A stretch of 64,000 nucleotides of DNA from Thiohalomonas denitrificans (lineage in GTDB: Bacteria > Pseudomonadota > Gammaproteobacteria > Thiohalomonadales > Thiohalomonadaceae), in the NCBI RefSeq assembly GCF_016841685.1, contig NZ_JAENYR010000004.1:24880-88879 (forward strand), given 5' to 3'. The translations under genes and the position numbers were made by a program. The notes below the pieces were generated by a model. That model was not told the DNA's origin, ran no database searches, and saw only the letters and a program-made list of their open reading frames with translations. Below, piece by piece: positions 18,423 through 27,600 of the stretch (the first letter of the stretch is position 1; every line of letters begins with the position of its first letter).

Positions 18423-18610
18423 AAAGGGAATTGTTGTACCAGCCAGGGACGGCGTGCCGCAGGGAAGCGGTGAACCAGGGATGGCCCCAGAACAAACGGG
18501 TTCCGAGTGGCTCGAGCAGTTGCCAGGAGGCGTCACCACAGGGATGGTGGTGAACGGCATGGAAGCCGGGAAGGGATTGAGAGGGCGGCAACACCGCCCT
18601 TTCTTTATTG
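18423..18610 (+). ncRNA. Probable CsrB/RsmZ-family RNA that sequesters CsrA
   Basis: At least five small hairpins present AGGGA or AGGA in their loops: GCC-AGGGAC-GGC (18442-18453), CCGC-AGGGAA-GCGG (18457-18470), CC-AGGGAT-GG (18475-18484), GCC-AGGA-GGC (18522-18531) and TCACCAC-AGGGATG-GTGGTGA (18533-18553, 7-bp stem). Further GGA motifs follow at 18561-18575, and the RNA ends in an intrinsic terminator. This is the design of CsrA/RsmA-titrating RNAs; csrA lies at 38642. In Pseudomonas rsmZ lies beside fdxA; here fdxA is one gene (addB) away. It is antisense in orientation to addB and addA and sits between them. The 5' end is inferred. Confidence 0.8.
18582..18609 (+). terminator. Intrinsic terminator of the CsrB-like RNA
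   Basis: AGGGCGG-CAACA-CCGCCCT (18582-18600) followed by TTCTTTATT. It lies 72 bp before the end of the convergent addB gene. Confidence 0.8.
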
Positions 18611-18681
18611 TGAAAGTACCGTCCAAAAAGCCGATGATTGCAGTGCAATCTGCACAATGCACCGACAGGCCTGCAAGATGA

Positions 18682-21633
18682 TCAGTGGGGAAGAGGATCC
18701 TGTCGTTCCTGTTCCTCGTCGCTGTGCCAGGCCTGCCGCCGGCAGAGTCCGTCCATGGGACAATATCCGCAGATGGTCGCATCGCCCCAAGCGGGCATTT
18801 CTGCCCCCGACTTCAGGCGTTCGAAGAGTTCGGAAAGGCGCACGTCGACCGCGTTCTTCAGCTCGTGCAGTCGATCCCCTTCCAGGATGGCGCGGCTTTT
18901 AACCTTCTCTTTTCCCAGCTCCAGATATTGCACCTGCTCGACCGCCATTCCCGTTTCCGCCTCGGCCAGCAGGGCGTAGCAGGGTAGCTGCACCGCTTCA
19001 CCCGTCAGCACATCCGCGTCCGACGGCACCCGGCCTGTTTTGTAATCGGTGACCGCAATCCGGCCTTCGGCTGCATCGAGTCGGTCGAGCCGGCCCTGGA
19101 GCGTCAGGCCGTCCGGGGCCTCGCGCCGTGCGCTGACCTCTGCGGACTGCACCCGCCACTGCTGGTCACGCCGAAGCTGCCAGTCGATATAGGCTGGAAT
19201 CACTACCCGCCAGCGCTCCAGCCAACCCCGGTGAAGAAAGTTATCCTCCAGATCGTCGGCAAATACGGCCTCGGCAATGGTTTCCATGGTATGGATGGCA
19301 CGGTCGCGATTGGCCCGCGTAACCGGCTGATCAAATGGCCCGGGCAGCCCTTCGCCGCCCTTGTGGAAGGCCTCCAGACAGCGGTGGACGCGCTCGCCAT
19401 AGTCCGACTTTTCAAGGGCTTCGCGAATGGCATCGGGCGGCGCAAGATGCAACAGGCGCGCCGCAAAGAACTGATAGGGGCAGTCCATCAGCTGTTGATA
19501 GCCGCTGGCGGAAAGGGTGTGGGGAAGCAGGGTCGCTTCGGCGCGAGGTCGGGGCGCGGTCTCTGTGCAGGGCAAAGGGGCGCTGCGGTTGACGACCTCG
19601 GCCTCCGGCGTACGGACCAGTAACGCCAGCTCGTCATCGCCGAGACCCTCGTCATAGGCGAGCCGGTGAAACGCCTGCAGGCTCTCTACCCAGGGGCTGG
19701 GTGCCACCGGCTCGCCGTCCTGCTCCCGCCGGCAGGTCACCAGAATCCGGGGTGCTGCCTCCAGCAATCGTCGAAAGTGATAAAAACGCTCGCTGCGTCG
19801 TGTATCGCCTTCGGGCAATCCCAGATCCCGCCGCACCCCATCGTTAAAAAAGGGTGATTGCCCGCCACTGCCCGGCAGATGGTCCCGTTCGGCCCCGGCC
19901 AGTACGAGCGCTTCGTAGTGCCCGAGTACGCTTTGCGCCAAGTCGGTGAGGACCACCGGGCTACCGGTCACCGGGGGACGGAAGTGGGTATGTTCCAGGC
20001 TCGCGCCCATCCAGGTGCGAAGTTCGGTCCAGTGCAGCATGGTGTCCTGTTCTCCGGCGGCCCGCTGTAGCGATGCCAATGTCTGCAGCACCCGGGCGCC
20101 GGCTGCATCCTCTTCCAGAGCCCTGGTTGCACCGAGCTTCTCGAGACTGTGCAGAAGGGCATCCAACACCTCGGCCGGCGGGCTCTCGGTGCCGATGAAA
20201 CGCCGCAGCGGCTCGGCGGCGCGTCGCAGGTGTTCCAGCAGTTCGGCCACGGGCTGCAAGGCCGCGCCGGCAGCATCGGGCAGTCGATGACGCCGGTAAT
20301 CGAGCCGGCGCCGATAGGCCGCAAGGCCCCGGCCGACATTTTCATGCAGGATAACGTCGCGTTCCAGGCGGTAGACGGTGGCGAGATGGCGTTCGCGCCG
20401 GTGTTCCGCCACCAGAAACGGCGATTTGAGCAGGTCCAGCAGCGCCAGATAGGGGAAATCCTCCTCCAGGCACTCCAGCCAGCGCTCCACCAGGGCGGCG
20501 GCACTGGTGGTGGAGAGGGCCCAGCCGCCCCGGTCCTGTACCTGAATGCCGGCGCGTTCGAGCAGTGCCCGCACACGGCGGGCCAGGCGACGGTTCTCGG
20601 TGACTACCGCCAGGCTCTGTTTCCCCTCCAGCAGCCAGCGGCGTATCTGCAGTTCTACCGAACGTGCCTCCTGTTCGGTATTGTCGGCCTGGAAAATAGT
20701 CAGTCGGCCGTTTGCGGGCGACTCGGCTTCGGTGGCCAGGAATGCCCGCGCACGCTCTACCAAATCCCTGGCAACATCGCTGTAGCCTGCGAACACCGTG
20801 TCGAGGAAGCGCGTATAGGCCGAATTGCAACGGAGTGCCCGGTCGGGTTTTTCGCCCAGGTTTTGCAGCAGCGCAGACGGAATGGCATCGGGATGCTGCA
20901 AGGCGGGAGCATCGCCACGGCCATGAACCACAACCGTGACCGGCCGACAGGCGGCCAGCCCGGAGAGCCATTCCACTTCGGGGGCCTCCAATATCGGGAA
21001 ACCCGCGAGATAAACGGCACCCGTACCTGCGGAGGCCTGACTGGCGCCCAGGCGCATCAGGTCCGCAGCAGCGCGGTCGATATAGGCGCCGGCGGCCAAC
21101 TGTTCATGCCAGGCGTGCCAGAGTGTATGTACGAGCCGCGCCTCCATTCCCAGCCCAGAAGGGAAAGCGTCATCACTGCCATAGGCCTGCACCAACCGAT
21201 CGGTAAAGGCCTGCAGGTCCTCCGGCACCCCCACCCGCCGGCGGGTCATGTCATCGAACAGCTCCAGCAGGCTTTCGGCCAGTGCCCACAGACTGGCCTT
21301 GCCGAACAGGGTGCGGTGGTTGCGCAGGGCCTCCACCAGCATCAACTCCCGTTCGGGCTCGTCGAGGATGCGTCGCTCGGGAATGGCAAAGCCCGCCAGC
21401 CAGTCCGAGAGGCGTGTAATCCTGGGGCCGAGCAACGCGGCATGACCGTGCATCGCGACGCGTTCGAGTAGCAAACGGCGCAAACGGGGCCCGGCGTCGA
21501 GATCGGGCACCAGCACCAGCACCCGATCCAGCACCGGCAACTTCCCTCCGGCGTCTTCAACTATCCTATCGGCGAGGAGGGCCAGGGGGTCGTTGGCGTA
21601 ATCGGCCTGCAGGATACAGGGGCTTGGCGGCAT
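18682..21633 (-). CDS. PD-(D/E)XK nuclease with inactivated helicase fold, AddB-like
   Basis: 983 residues, a length typical of the proteobacterial AddB-like 'probable DNA repair protein' family. The C-terminal nuclease is readable as LQGRLDRLDAAEGRIAVTDYKTGR followed downstream by the QLPCYALL motif. Cysteines in LMDCPYQFFAARLL and in ICGYCPMDGLCRR have the arrangement of the AddB iron-sulfur staple. No good Walker A is present, as in this subgroup. It starts 3 bp after fdxA stops, so fdxA and addB are probably co-transcribed; the addA-like partner follows after the 611-bp gap holding the CsrB-like RNA on the other strand. Confidence 0.88.
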   Translation of the reverse strand: MPPSPCILQADYANDPLALLADRIVEDAGGKLPVLDRVLVLVPDLDAGPRLRRLLLERVAMHGHAALLGPRITRLSDWLAGFAIPERRILDEPERELMLVEALRNHRTLFGKASLWALAESLLELFDDMTRRRVGVPEDLQAFTDRLVQAYGSDDAFPSGLGMEARLVHTLWHAWHEQLAAGAYIDRAAADLMRLGASQASAGTGAVYLAGFPILEAPEVEWLSGLAACRPVTVVVHGRGDAPALQHPDAIPSALLQNLGEKPDRALRCNSAYTRFLDTVFAGYSDVARDLVERARAFLATEAESPANGRLTIFQADNTEQEARSVELQIRRWLLEGKQSLAVVTENRRLARRVRALLERAGIQVQDRGGWALSTTSAAALVERWLECLEEDFPYLALLDLLKSPFLVAEHRRERHLATVYRLERDVILHENVGRGLAAYRRRLDYRRHRLPDAAGAALQPVAELLEHLRRAAEPLRRFIGTESPPAEVLDALLHSLEKLGATRALEEDAAGARVLQTLASLQRAAGEQDTMLHWTELRTWMGASLEHTHFRPPVTGSPVVLTDLAQSVLGHYEALVLAGAERDHLPGSGGQSPFFNDGVRRDLGLPEGDTRRSERFYHFRRLLEAAPRILVTCRREQDGEPVAPSPWVESLQAFHRLAYDEGLGDDELALLVRTPEAEVVNRSAPLPCTETAPRPRAEATLLPHTLSASGYQQLMDCPYQFFAARLLHLAPPDAIREALEKSDYGERVHRCLEAFHKGGEGLPGPFDQPVTRANRDRAIHTMETIAEAVFADDLEDNFLHRGWLERWRVVIPAYIDWQLRRDQQWRVQSAEVSARREAPDGLTLQGRLDRLDAAEGRIAVTDYKTGRVPSDADVLTGEAVQLPCYALLAEAETGMAVEQVQYLELGKEKVKSRAILEGDRLHELKNAVDVRLSELFERLKSGAEMPAWGDATICGYCPMDGLCRRQAWHSDEEQERQDPLPH

Positions 21634-21636
21634 ACG

Positions 21637-21960
21637 TCAGCGTTCCAGGTATTTCAGTTTGTTGGGGACTCCGTCCCACTCCTTGGCGTCGGGAGGCGGC
21701 TCTTTCTGTTCCGATATGACCGGCCACTCCCGGGCAAGCTCGGCATTTAGCTCCAGAAAGTGTGTCTGATCTTCGGGTAAATCGTCGTCGGCGAAGATGG
21801 CGTCTGCCGGACACTCCGGGACACAGAGGGTACAGTCGATGCACTCTTCCGGATCGATGGCCAGAAAGTTGGGGCCCTCGTGGAAGCAGTCTACCGGACA
21901 CACCTCCACGCAGTCCGTATATTTGCAGCGAATGCAGTTGTCGGTCACCACATAGGTCAT
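21637..21960 (-). CDS. fdxA: 7Fe ferredoxin, FdxA / Azotobacter FdI type
   Basis: 107 residues from ATG 21960 ([17 protein letters not shown]). The cysteine pattern C-x2-C-x4-C-x3-C-P ... [12 protein letters not shown] supplies ligands for one [3Fe-4S] and one [4Fe-4S] cluster; the C-terminal extension ([12 protein letters not shown] ... [12 protein letters not shown]) closely follows Azotobacter ferredoxin I. It is a low-potential electron carrier of uncertain partner. In Pseudomonas fdxA adjoins mutS; here an IS and a sensory gene pair (6.6 kb) separate them, and IS-derived DNA begins about 27 bp upstream of its start codon, so its expression may have been changed. Confidence 0.95.
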   Translation of the reverse strand: MTYVVTDNCIRCKYTDCVEVCPVDCFHEGPNFLAIDPEECIDCTLCVPECPADAIFADDDLPEDQTHFLELNAELAREWPVISEQKEPPPDAKEWDGVPNKLKYLER

Positions 21961-21986
21961 AAGCTCTCCGGTTGTCCTGAACACGT

Positions 21987-21996
21987 ATCGTTAACG
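21987..21996. repeat. Outer flanking copy of the 10-bp target-site sequence
   Basis: ATCGTTAACG, one mismatch from the ATCGTTAATG copies at 22056 and 23359. It flanks the left side of the 59-bp remnant. Confidence 0.75.
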
Positions 21997-22055
21997 CAGG
22001 GTAAACGCATACTCACAAGCTTGGTGCGTGGCTCGCTTCAAAACAGGTTGCCCTG
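21997..22055. mobile_element. 59-bp internally deleted relic of the neighbouring IS family
   Basis: It begins CAGGGTAAACGCATACT, matching the left end of the adjacent IS (CAGGGCAACCGCATACT), and ends AGGTTGCCCTG, the complement of the same end. It is bounded by ATCGTTAACG on the left and ATCGTTAATG on the right. It thus has both IS termini but no transposase, as left by an internal deletion or by a MITE. It lies directly upstream of fdxA. Confidence 0.7.
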
Positions 22056-22065
22056 ATCGTTAATG
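22056..22065. repeat. Target-site duplication shared by relic and IS
   Basis: ATCGTTAATG, identical to the copy at 23359-23368; it separates the 59-bp relic from the complete IS. Confidence 0.85.
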
Positions 22066-23358
22066 CAGGGCAACCGCATACTTTAATCATTGATTCCAAA
22101 GACTAATTCTTCACGGAAGTCGTCATCCCACCCGGCACTCTTGAGTTTTCCCCGCATGGAGTCCTTTTTGGGGTGTAATCTGGCCAGGTTCATACACAAC
22201 CTTCGAACAATGGCAACGTTCTCTGCGCCATTGCCGCGGCGGATGCGGGAGTCGTCCTCTCTATAAACAACATCCAAGACCCAGTGGACCTTGTTCTCGA
22301 CCTGCCAATGGGAACGAATGGCTTCGGCCATGAATACGGCATTGGGTGCGTGGGAGGAGATGTAATAGACGGTTTCGATGCTTGTCTTGTCGCCGATTTG
22401 GCGTTCCCGTTCGACCTGCACAATGCTCTTTGCATCGCACCAGGAAGAGGCTTTGAGTAGTTGTTCAGTAATAGGCAGCTGAGTATAGCGGCGCACCTCG
22501 ATGCGTCCGTGACCGACATCCGTCTCCTCGAAGGTGGATACCTCTTCGGGCCATCGCCCATCGAACCCTTCAAACCACCATTCAACTTCTTCCCGCAGTC
22601 CCTTCTGATTGCCCTTGATACACAAGACGTAGTCAGCTTTTCGCCTGCGGATCAGCGTGGCGGTGCCCTTTTGGCAGTGCATCGCATCGAGAGTGACCGT
22701 TGTATCCGCCACTTCCAGCATCTGAATCAGGTTCTGAGCCCCCTTGATTTCATTCTTCTTGCCGACCGATTTCTGCTGGCAGAACACCAGGCCCTGTTCG
22801 CGTAGCCAAACGGTAATCGAGTGCAGCGCGTCACTGGGTTGCGCATCATGACTGTGGCGCAAGGTCTTGCCGTCAATGGCGATAAACTCATGGCCGGCTT
22901 CACGGCGCACCTCATGACCCATGCGATGAAGCATTCGGTCATCTTCGCCGGCTCCAGGGCCCGGATGGTCCGGGCGATCGTGTCATCCACCGGGATCCCG
23001 TCGTCGAATGAACGGAATTTCCTCAGCCATTTCAGCTTTTTCGTCCCGAACTTCTCGATATCCTTCCAACCCTCAGCGCCAGAGAGAACGGCACAGACGG
23101 TAAGGAAAATAATATCAAGCAAGTCGTACGTCCGATTGATATGGGAGCGCGGATCCGGCAAATCGGCGAAGTGCTTTAGGAAACTCATCGTAGGGCTCTC
23201 GATTAGAAAACCCCTATTCGATCATCTATTGATCCCTTGCACCACTAAACATTATCGATCCACCCATAAACGAATTTGATCTCCTCCGCAGCCCTGGTGG
23301 TTTCCGGACACGACTCGCAACTGAATAACCCTACAATTTGTAGTACGATCTTGCCCTG
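22066..23358 (-). mobile_element. ISAs1-family insertion sequence, 1293 bp
   Basis: The left end CAGGGCAACCGCATAC and the right end ...TAGTACGATCTTGCCCTG are imperfect inverted repeats (8 of 8 outer bases, then diverging). Both sides carry the identical 10-bp direct repeat ATCGTTAATG. Size, ends and an 8-10 bp duplication fit the ISAs1 family. The transposase, on the minus strand, is frameshifted. The element separates fdxA from the binding-protein gene. Confidence 0.9.
22083..23188 (-). pseudogene. ISAs1-type transposase split by a frameshift
   Basis: The N-terminal part (from ATG 23188: MSFLKHFADLPDPRS ... DDTIARTIRALEPAKMTECFIAWV) and the C-terminal part (HEVRREAGHEFIAIDGKTLRHSHD ... to 22083) are in different frames that meet near 22915-22935. 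Together they give about 365 residues, the family length. The DDE-type core IAIDGKTLRHS and the late HWQVENKVHWVLDVVYREDD (Glu) lie in the C-terminal part. ISAs1 transposases are normally one open frame, so this looks like an indel rather than programmed frameshifting; a sequencing error cannot be excluded. Confidence 0.85.
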
Positions 23359-23571
23359 ATCGTTAATGTTAGCCGCCGCGGCCGTCGGCATGAGGTATGG
23401 TAACGTGTTCGGTTGCCCCCTGCGCAAGCAGAGGAGCGCCGGTGACTCGGGTAATCCCGCCTCGAAGGGCCATGGTTATCAATACTGTCTACCCTTATTC
23501 AAGAGTGTACACCGGGCGTGCCGGGATCGGTGCCATGATAGCGGCCGCCAATATCTGCCCCGAGGCGGCCT

Positions 23572-24687
23572 ATGCGCTTTCTTCTCAACGCCCATGATCC
23601 GATCGTGCACGGCGTCAGCCCATGTAGCCCGGCCCCCCTGGTGAATCCGTCCTGTTGTTCGACAGGGGGGCCGTGCCGCGCCCGATACCCCCGTGACGGG
23701 ATTTCGACGCAGGGGTGTGCCTCCTGCCGGAGGCGGTACCCCGATGGTGATTCCGTTGGTCTCCCCAGTCTCCCCACCCTCCTGGTGTTTCTCTCTCTTT
23801 GCCTGTTACCCGTTTGGCCCGCCGTGGCGGACTTGGGTGCCCGTTTCGTGGTGGGATTTGCCCAGGATACTCTGGACAACGACTGGCGCCTGGCCCAGGT
23901 CGATGAATTAAAGAGGCGTATGGCCGCGCATCCGGAAATCGAGTTTCTAGTCACCGATGGCCGTGGCAGTACGGCTCAACAAATCCAGGATATCGAAGAC
24001 CTGATCAGTCTGGATGTGGATGTGCTCGTCACCAGCCCGCGCGATAGCAGGGCGATGACCCCCGTCCTGTCCCGGGCTTATCAGCGGGGGACGCCCGTGG
24101 TGCTGCTGACCCGCCGTATCCTGACCGACGACTACACCACCTTCATCGGAGCAGACGACCGGGCCATCGCTTCCGACGCCGCCGAATATATGGTCAGGCA
24201 AATGAACGGTACAGGGACCATTCTAATGCTTCAGGGCGTTCCCACTGCCACCACCGCCATCGACCGCACCGAAGCTTTTCTCGACGCGACAGCGGATTAT
24301 CCGGATATCCGCGTGATAACGAAAGTGGGGAATTATCTGCGGGCAGACGCTGCCGCGGCCGTGGAGGAGCTCATCTTTCAAGGTTGGCGCTTCGATGCGA
24401 TTTATGCACAGAGCGACAGCATGGTGCAGGGGGCACTGCTCGCTCTGGAGAAAGCCGCTATCGATCCGGAGCCGCTTGTGATTGTCGGTATCGACTATAT
24501 CAGCGAAGCGCGCGAGGCGATTCGGGCCGGAAAGCAGGATGCCTCATTTGTCTATCCGACCTGTAGCGAATCGGCCGCGCGGGCGATTCTGGCCATTCTC
24601 GAGGGGCGCGAAGTGCCGAGGAGAATAACGCCCCCCAGCATTATGGTCACGAGGGATAACGTCGATACGGTAGAACCGATATTTTGA
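23572..24687 (+). CDS. Periplasmic sugar-type substrate-binding protein (Peripla_BP_4)
   Basis: The mature part (from about DLGARFVVGFAQDTLDNDW) has the RbsB/LacI-type two-lobe pattern: QQIQDIEDLISLDVDVLVTSP, the first-lobe return GTPVVLLTRR, AAEYMVRQMNGTGTILMLQG, DAIYAQSDSMVQGALLALE and VIVGIDYISEAREAIRAGKQDASF. A hydrophobic export segment (FLSLCLLPVWPAVA) precedes it, but the first 60 codons look non-coding; the real start is unclear (GTG 23641 or 23785, or a small frameshift near 23745). No ABC permease or ATPase is nearby; the GGDEF-EAL receptor starts 10 bp after the stop, so a sensory rather than transport role is likely. Confidence 0.82.
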   Translation: MRFLLNAHDPIVHGVSPCSPAPLVNPSCCSTGGPCRARYPRDGISTQGCASCRRRYPDGDSVGLPSLPTLLVFLSLCLLPVWPAVADLGARFVVGFAQDTLDNDWRLAQVDELKRRMAAHPEIEFLVTDGRGSTAQQIQDIEDLISLDVDVLVTSPRDSRAMTPVLSRAYQRGTPVVLLTRRILTDDYTTFIGADDRAIASDAAEYMVRQMNGTGTILMLQGVPTATTAIDRTEAFLDATADYPDIRVITKVGNYLRADAAAAVEELIFQGWRFDAIYAQSDSMVQGALLALEKAAIDPEPLVIVGIDYISEAREAIRAGKQDASFVYPTCSESAARAILAILEGREVPRRITPPSIMVTRDNVDTVEPIF

Positions 24688-24697
24688 TGAGCAGCCT

Positions 24698-27600
24698 ATG
24701 ACCTTTCGACGCTTCGGCTTGCGCCACAAGTTGGTCGCTCTCATCGTGATGGCCCTGGTCTTCGCGTTGGGCGTCGCCGGTTTCTGGCTCAGCTACATCC
24801 TCGGTGCTTATCACAGGGATCAGGCCCAGGCCCGGTTCATTGAAGCGTTTGGGACCATTACCTCCAATCTGCAACGTTCGGAACTTCGACTGGAGCGTGA
24901 TGTGAATGTGCTGGTCCGTGATCGTGACGTGATAGCTTCGGCTAATATGGTTTCCGGATATGCCTCGGTCGAAGATTATCAGGCCATCATTTTTGATCCC
25001 GAAAAGAGGAGTATCGCCCGGGAGTTGGAGAGTGTGCTCCGTGTCACCTCGACCGACCAGCTTGCCGTCTATCAGGATACGGGAGATTTGATGGCCTTCG
25101 GTTTTAAGGAGGCGGATAGCATTCGGGTCGGGATCATCTCCTATGAAAATGGGCATCCCGTAGTGATGATCTCTGACGACCTCGCTTCATGGGAGGAAGG
25201 GGAACTGCCTGCTTCTCTGGCGCGCACGCGCCCATCCAATGGTCTCGAAGAGACGGAATATCAAAGCGTCGGGGCCGGGCTCATGGCGGTTACGGGAGAG
25301 TCGATCCTTCGACACTTCCCCGGGGGAGCTGAAAGTACCGTTGGCTACGTGATCGGCGCTGCATTTGTCGACGAGGGCTTTGTCGAAAATATTGGCCGGG
25401 AAACTCAGGTGACTCTCACGATCTCGGTTCCCGGAAGTGAGCCGGTCGGGGAAATCGCAGGGCTTGCACAGGTGCCGGAGTTGGAACGGGTGCCGACACT
25501 TGAGGAGGCTGCACGAGCGGTCCAGTTGACCGACCGGGAGGATTTCTTTCTGAGTGCCGCTTACCTTCCACTTGCTTCCGGCAATCAGGCCTACTTCCTG
25601 CTGGGCCAGCCGAAAGATGAGGTCAACGCGCAGATCCGGAGGACCCGTACCGTGGTGCTCGTAGTGCTCGGCCTTTCGGCACTGCTGATGGTTCCGCTGG
25701 GAACGGCGATTGCGCGCCGCATGATTTCGACGCCCCTGGAGCGGTTGGTTTCGGCGGTCGAGGAGTTGCGCCGCGGCCACTATGGGATCGTCGTGCGTAT
25801 CGAGTCCAAAGATGAAATCGGCGAGCTGGCCGACGCCTTCAACGTGATGTCCGAGACTATTCGGCAGCGCGAAGGGCAGCTCAAGGAGAGTGAAGCCAAT
25901 TACCGGCGTCTCATCGAAACCTCGGAAGAGGGGGTGTGGGTGACCGACGCGCAGGGGCGGACGCTGTTTGTCAATCCGACCATGGCCGGGATGCTCGGTA
26001 CGACCGTGGAATCGATGCAGTCATCATCGCTATTCGAATTTCTCGATGAGGAGTCGCGGCAATGGGCGGAATCCCAGCTTTTGCTGCGGGCACGCGGCTC
26101 CCCGGAGCCGCGCGATATTTGCTTCCATAGGCGGGATGATCGTGAACTTTGGGCCATCGTCTCCGCAAGCCCGATCCAGGACGATGAAGGTCGTATCGCC
26201 GGTGCCCTGGCAATGGTTACCGACATTACCGAGCGTAAACGTAACGAAGATACCAACGTGCTGCTGCAAAGCATCAATCAACAGGTTCTGGAGGGCATGG
26301 AGCCCGATGATGTATTGCAAATGGTCTGTGTGGAAACGGTCCGAATGTTCCAGTTCCCACTGGTTTGGGTGGGTATCAAGGAAGACGACGGGCGGGTGAC
26401 GGTTGCCGCACAGGCCGGTGAAAAAACGGATTATCTCGGTCGAATCGAAGTGCGCTGGGATGCTGGGCCGAAAGGTAGGGGCCCGACGGGGCATGCCATC
26501 CGAACGGGTGAAGCCCGCGCGGCCACGATGGATGATCCTTCCAACGAGGCGTGGCGGGAAGCGGCAGCCGACTACGGCTTTGCCGCTTCGGCGGCACTGC
26601 CGCTGGTTGCGGTTAAAGGTGAAGTGATTGGGGCGCTTACTATCTATTCACAACATGTCGATGTCTTCACGCCATCGGCCATGCAGCGACTCGGTGACCT
26701 CGCCAATCGTGCAACGGTGGCGTACACACTGGCTGTCGATCAGGCACGTCTGCGCCTGCAGGGAACGGCCATGGACGCCGCAGCCAACGCCATTCTGATT
26801 ACCGACCCGGATGGTTACATCGAATGGGTCAATCGCGCCTTCGTCCGTTTCAGTGGCTACCGACAGAACGAGGCCATCGGAAAAAAGCCGAGTCTGCTGA
26901 AATCGGGTCAGTATGACCGCTCATTTTACGAGTCGTTGTGGCGGACGATTTTGCGCGGTGAAGTCTGGCAGCATGAACTGGTTAACCGGCGCAAGGATGG
27001 CAGCCTTTACACGATTGAACAGACGATTACGCCGTTGCTGGATGAGGACGGCAGCATTTCTCATTTCATTGCCATTCAGGAGGACGTGACGGCCAGGAAG
27101 GAAGCCGAGGCCCACATTCGCTATATGGAGCAATATGACCGATTGACCGGATTGCCCAATCGGATGCTTCTGCTCGACCGCTTGCGTCAGGCGCTCGCTC
27201 ATGCCGAGCGTAACCGCCGCCAGGTCGCAGTGATTCAGCTGGATCTGGATCGCTTCAAGGATGTTAACGATAGTCTGGGCCCCAGTGCCGGTGACGAGTT
27301 GCTCAAGCAGGTGGCGCAGGTATTGACCCAGTGCGTTCATGCCGATGATACGGTGTCACGTCAGGGCGGCGACGAATTCACGCTGCTGCTGGACGACCTG
27401 CGGGATGCCGATCAGGCGGTTGATGTCGCCCAGAGAATCGTGACGGCGTTTGGCCGGCCCTTCGAAGTGGTGGGAGAGGAACTCTTTGTCACCTGCAGCA
27501 TGGGAATTGCGCTCTATCCGATAGATGCCCAGACGCCGGATGGTCTCATCAAGGCCGCTGATACCGCGATGTTCGGGGCCAAGGCGCAGGGCCGCAATAG

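Noticed and set aside
20149..21471. 440-codon plus-strand frame inside addB
   Set aside because: Antisense shadow of the AddB-like gene; high G+C coding DNA produces long opposite-strand frames.
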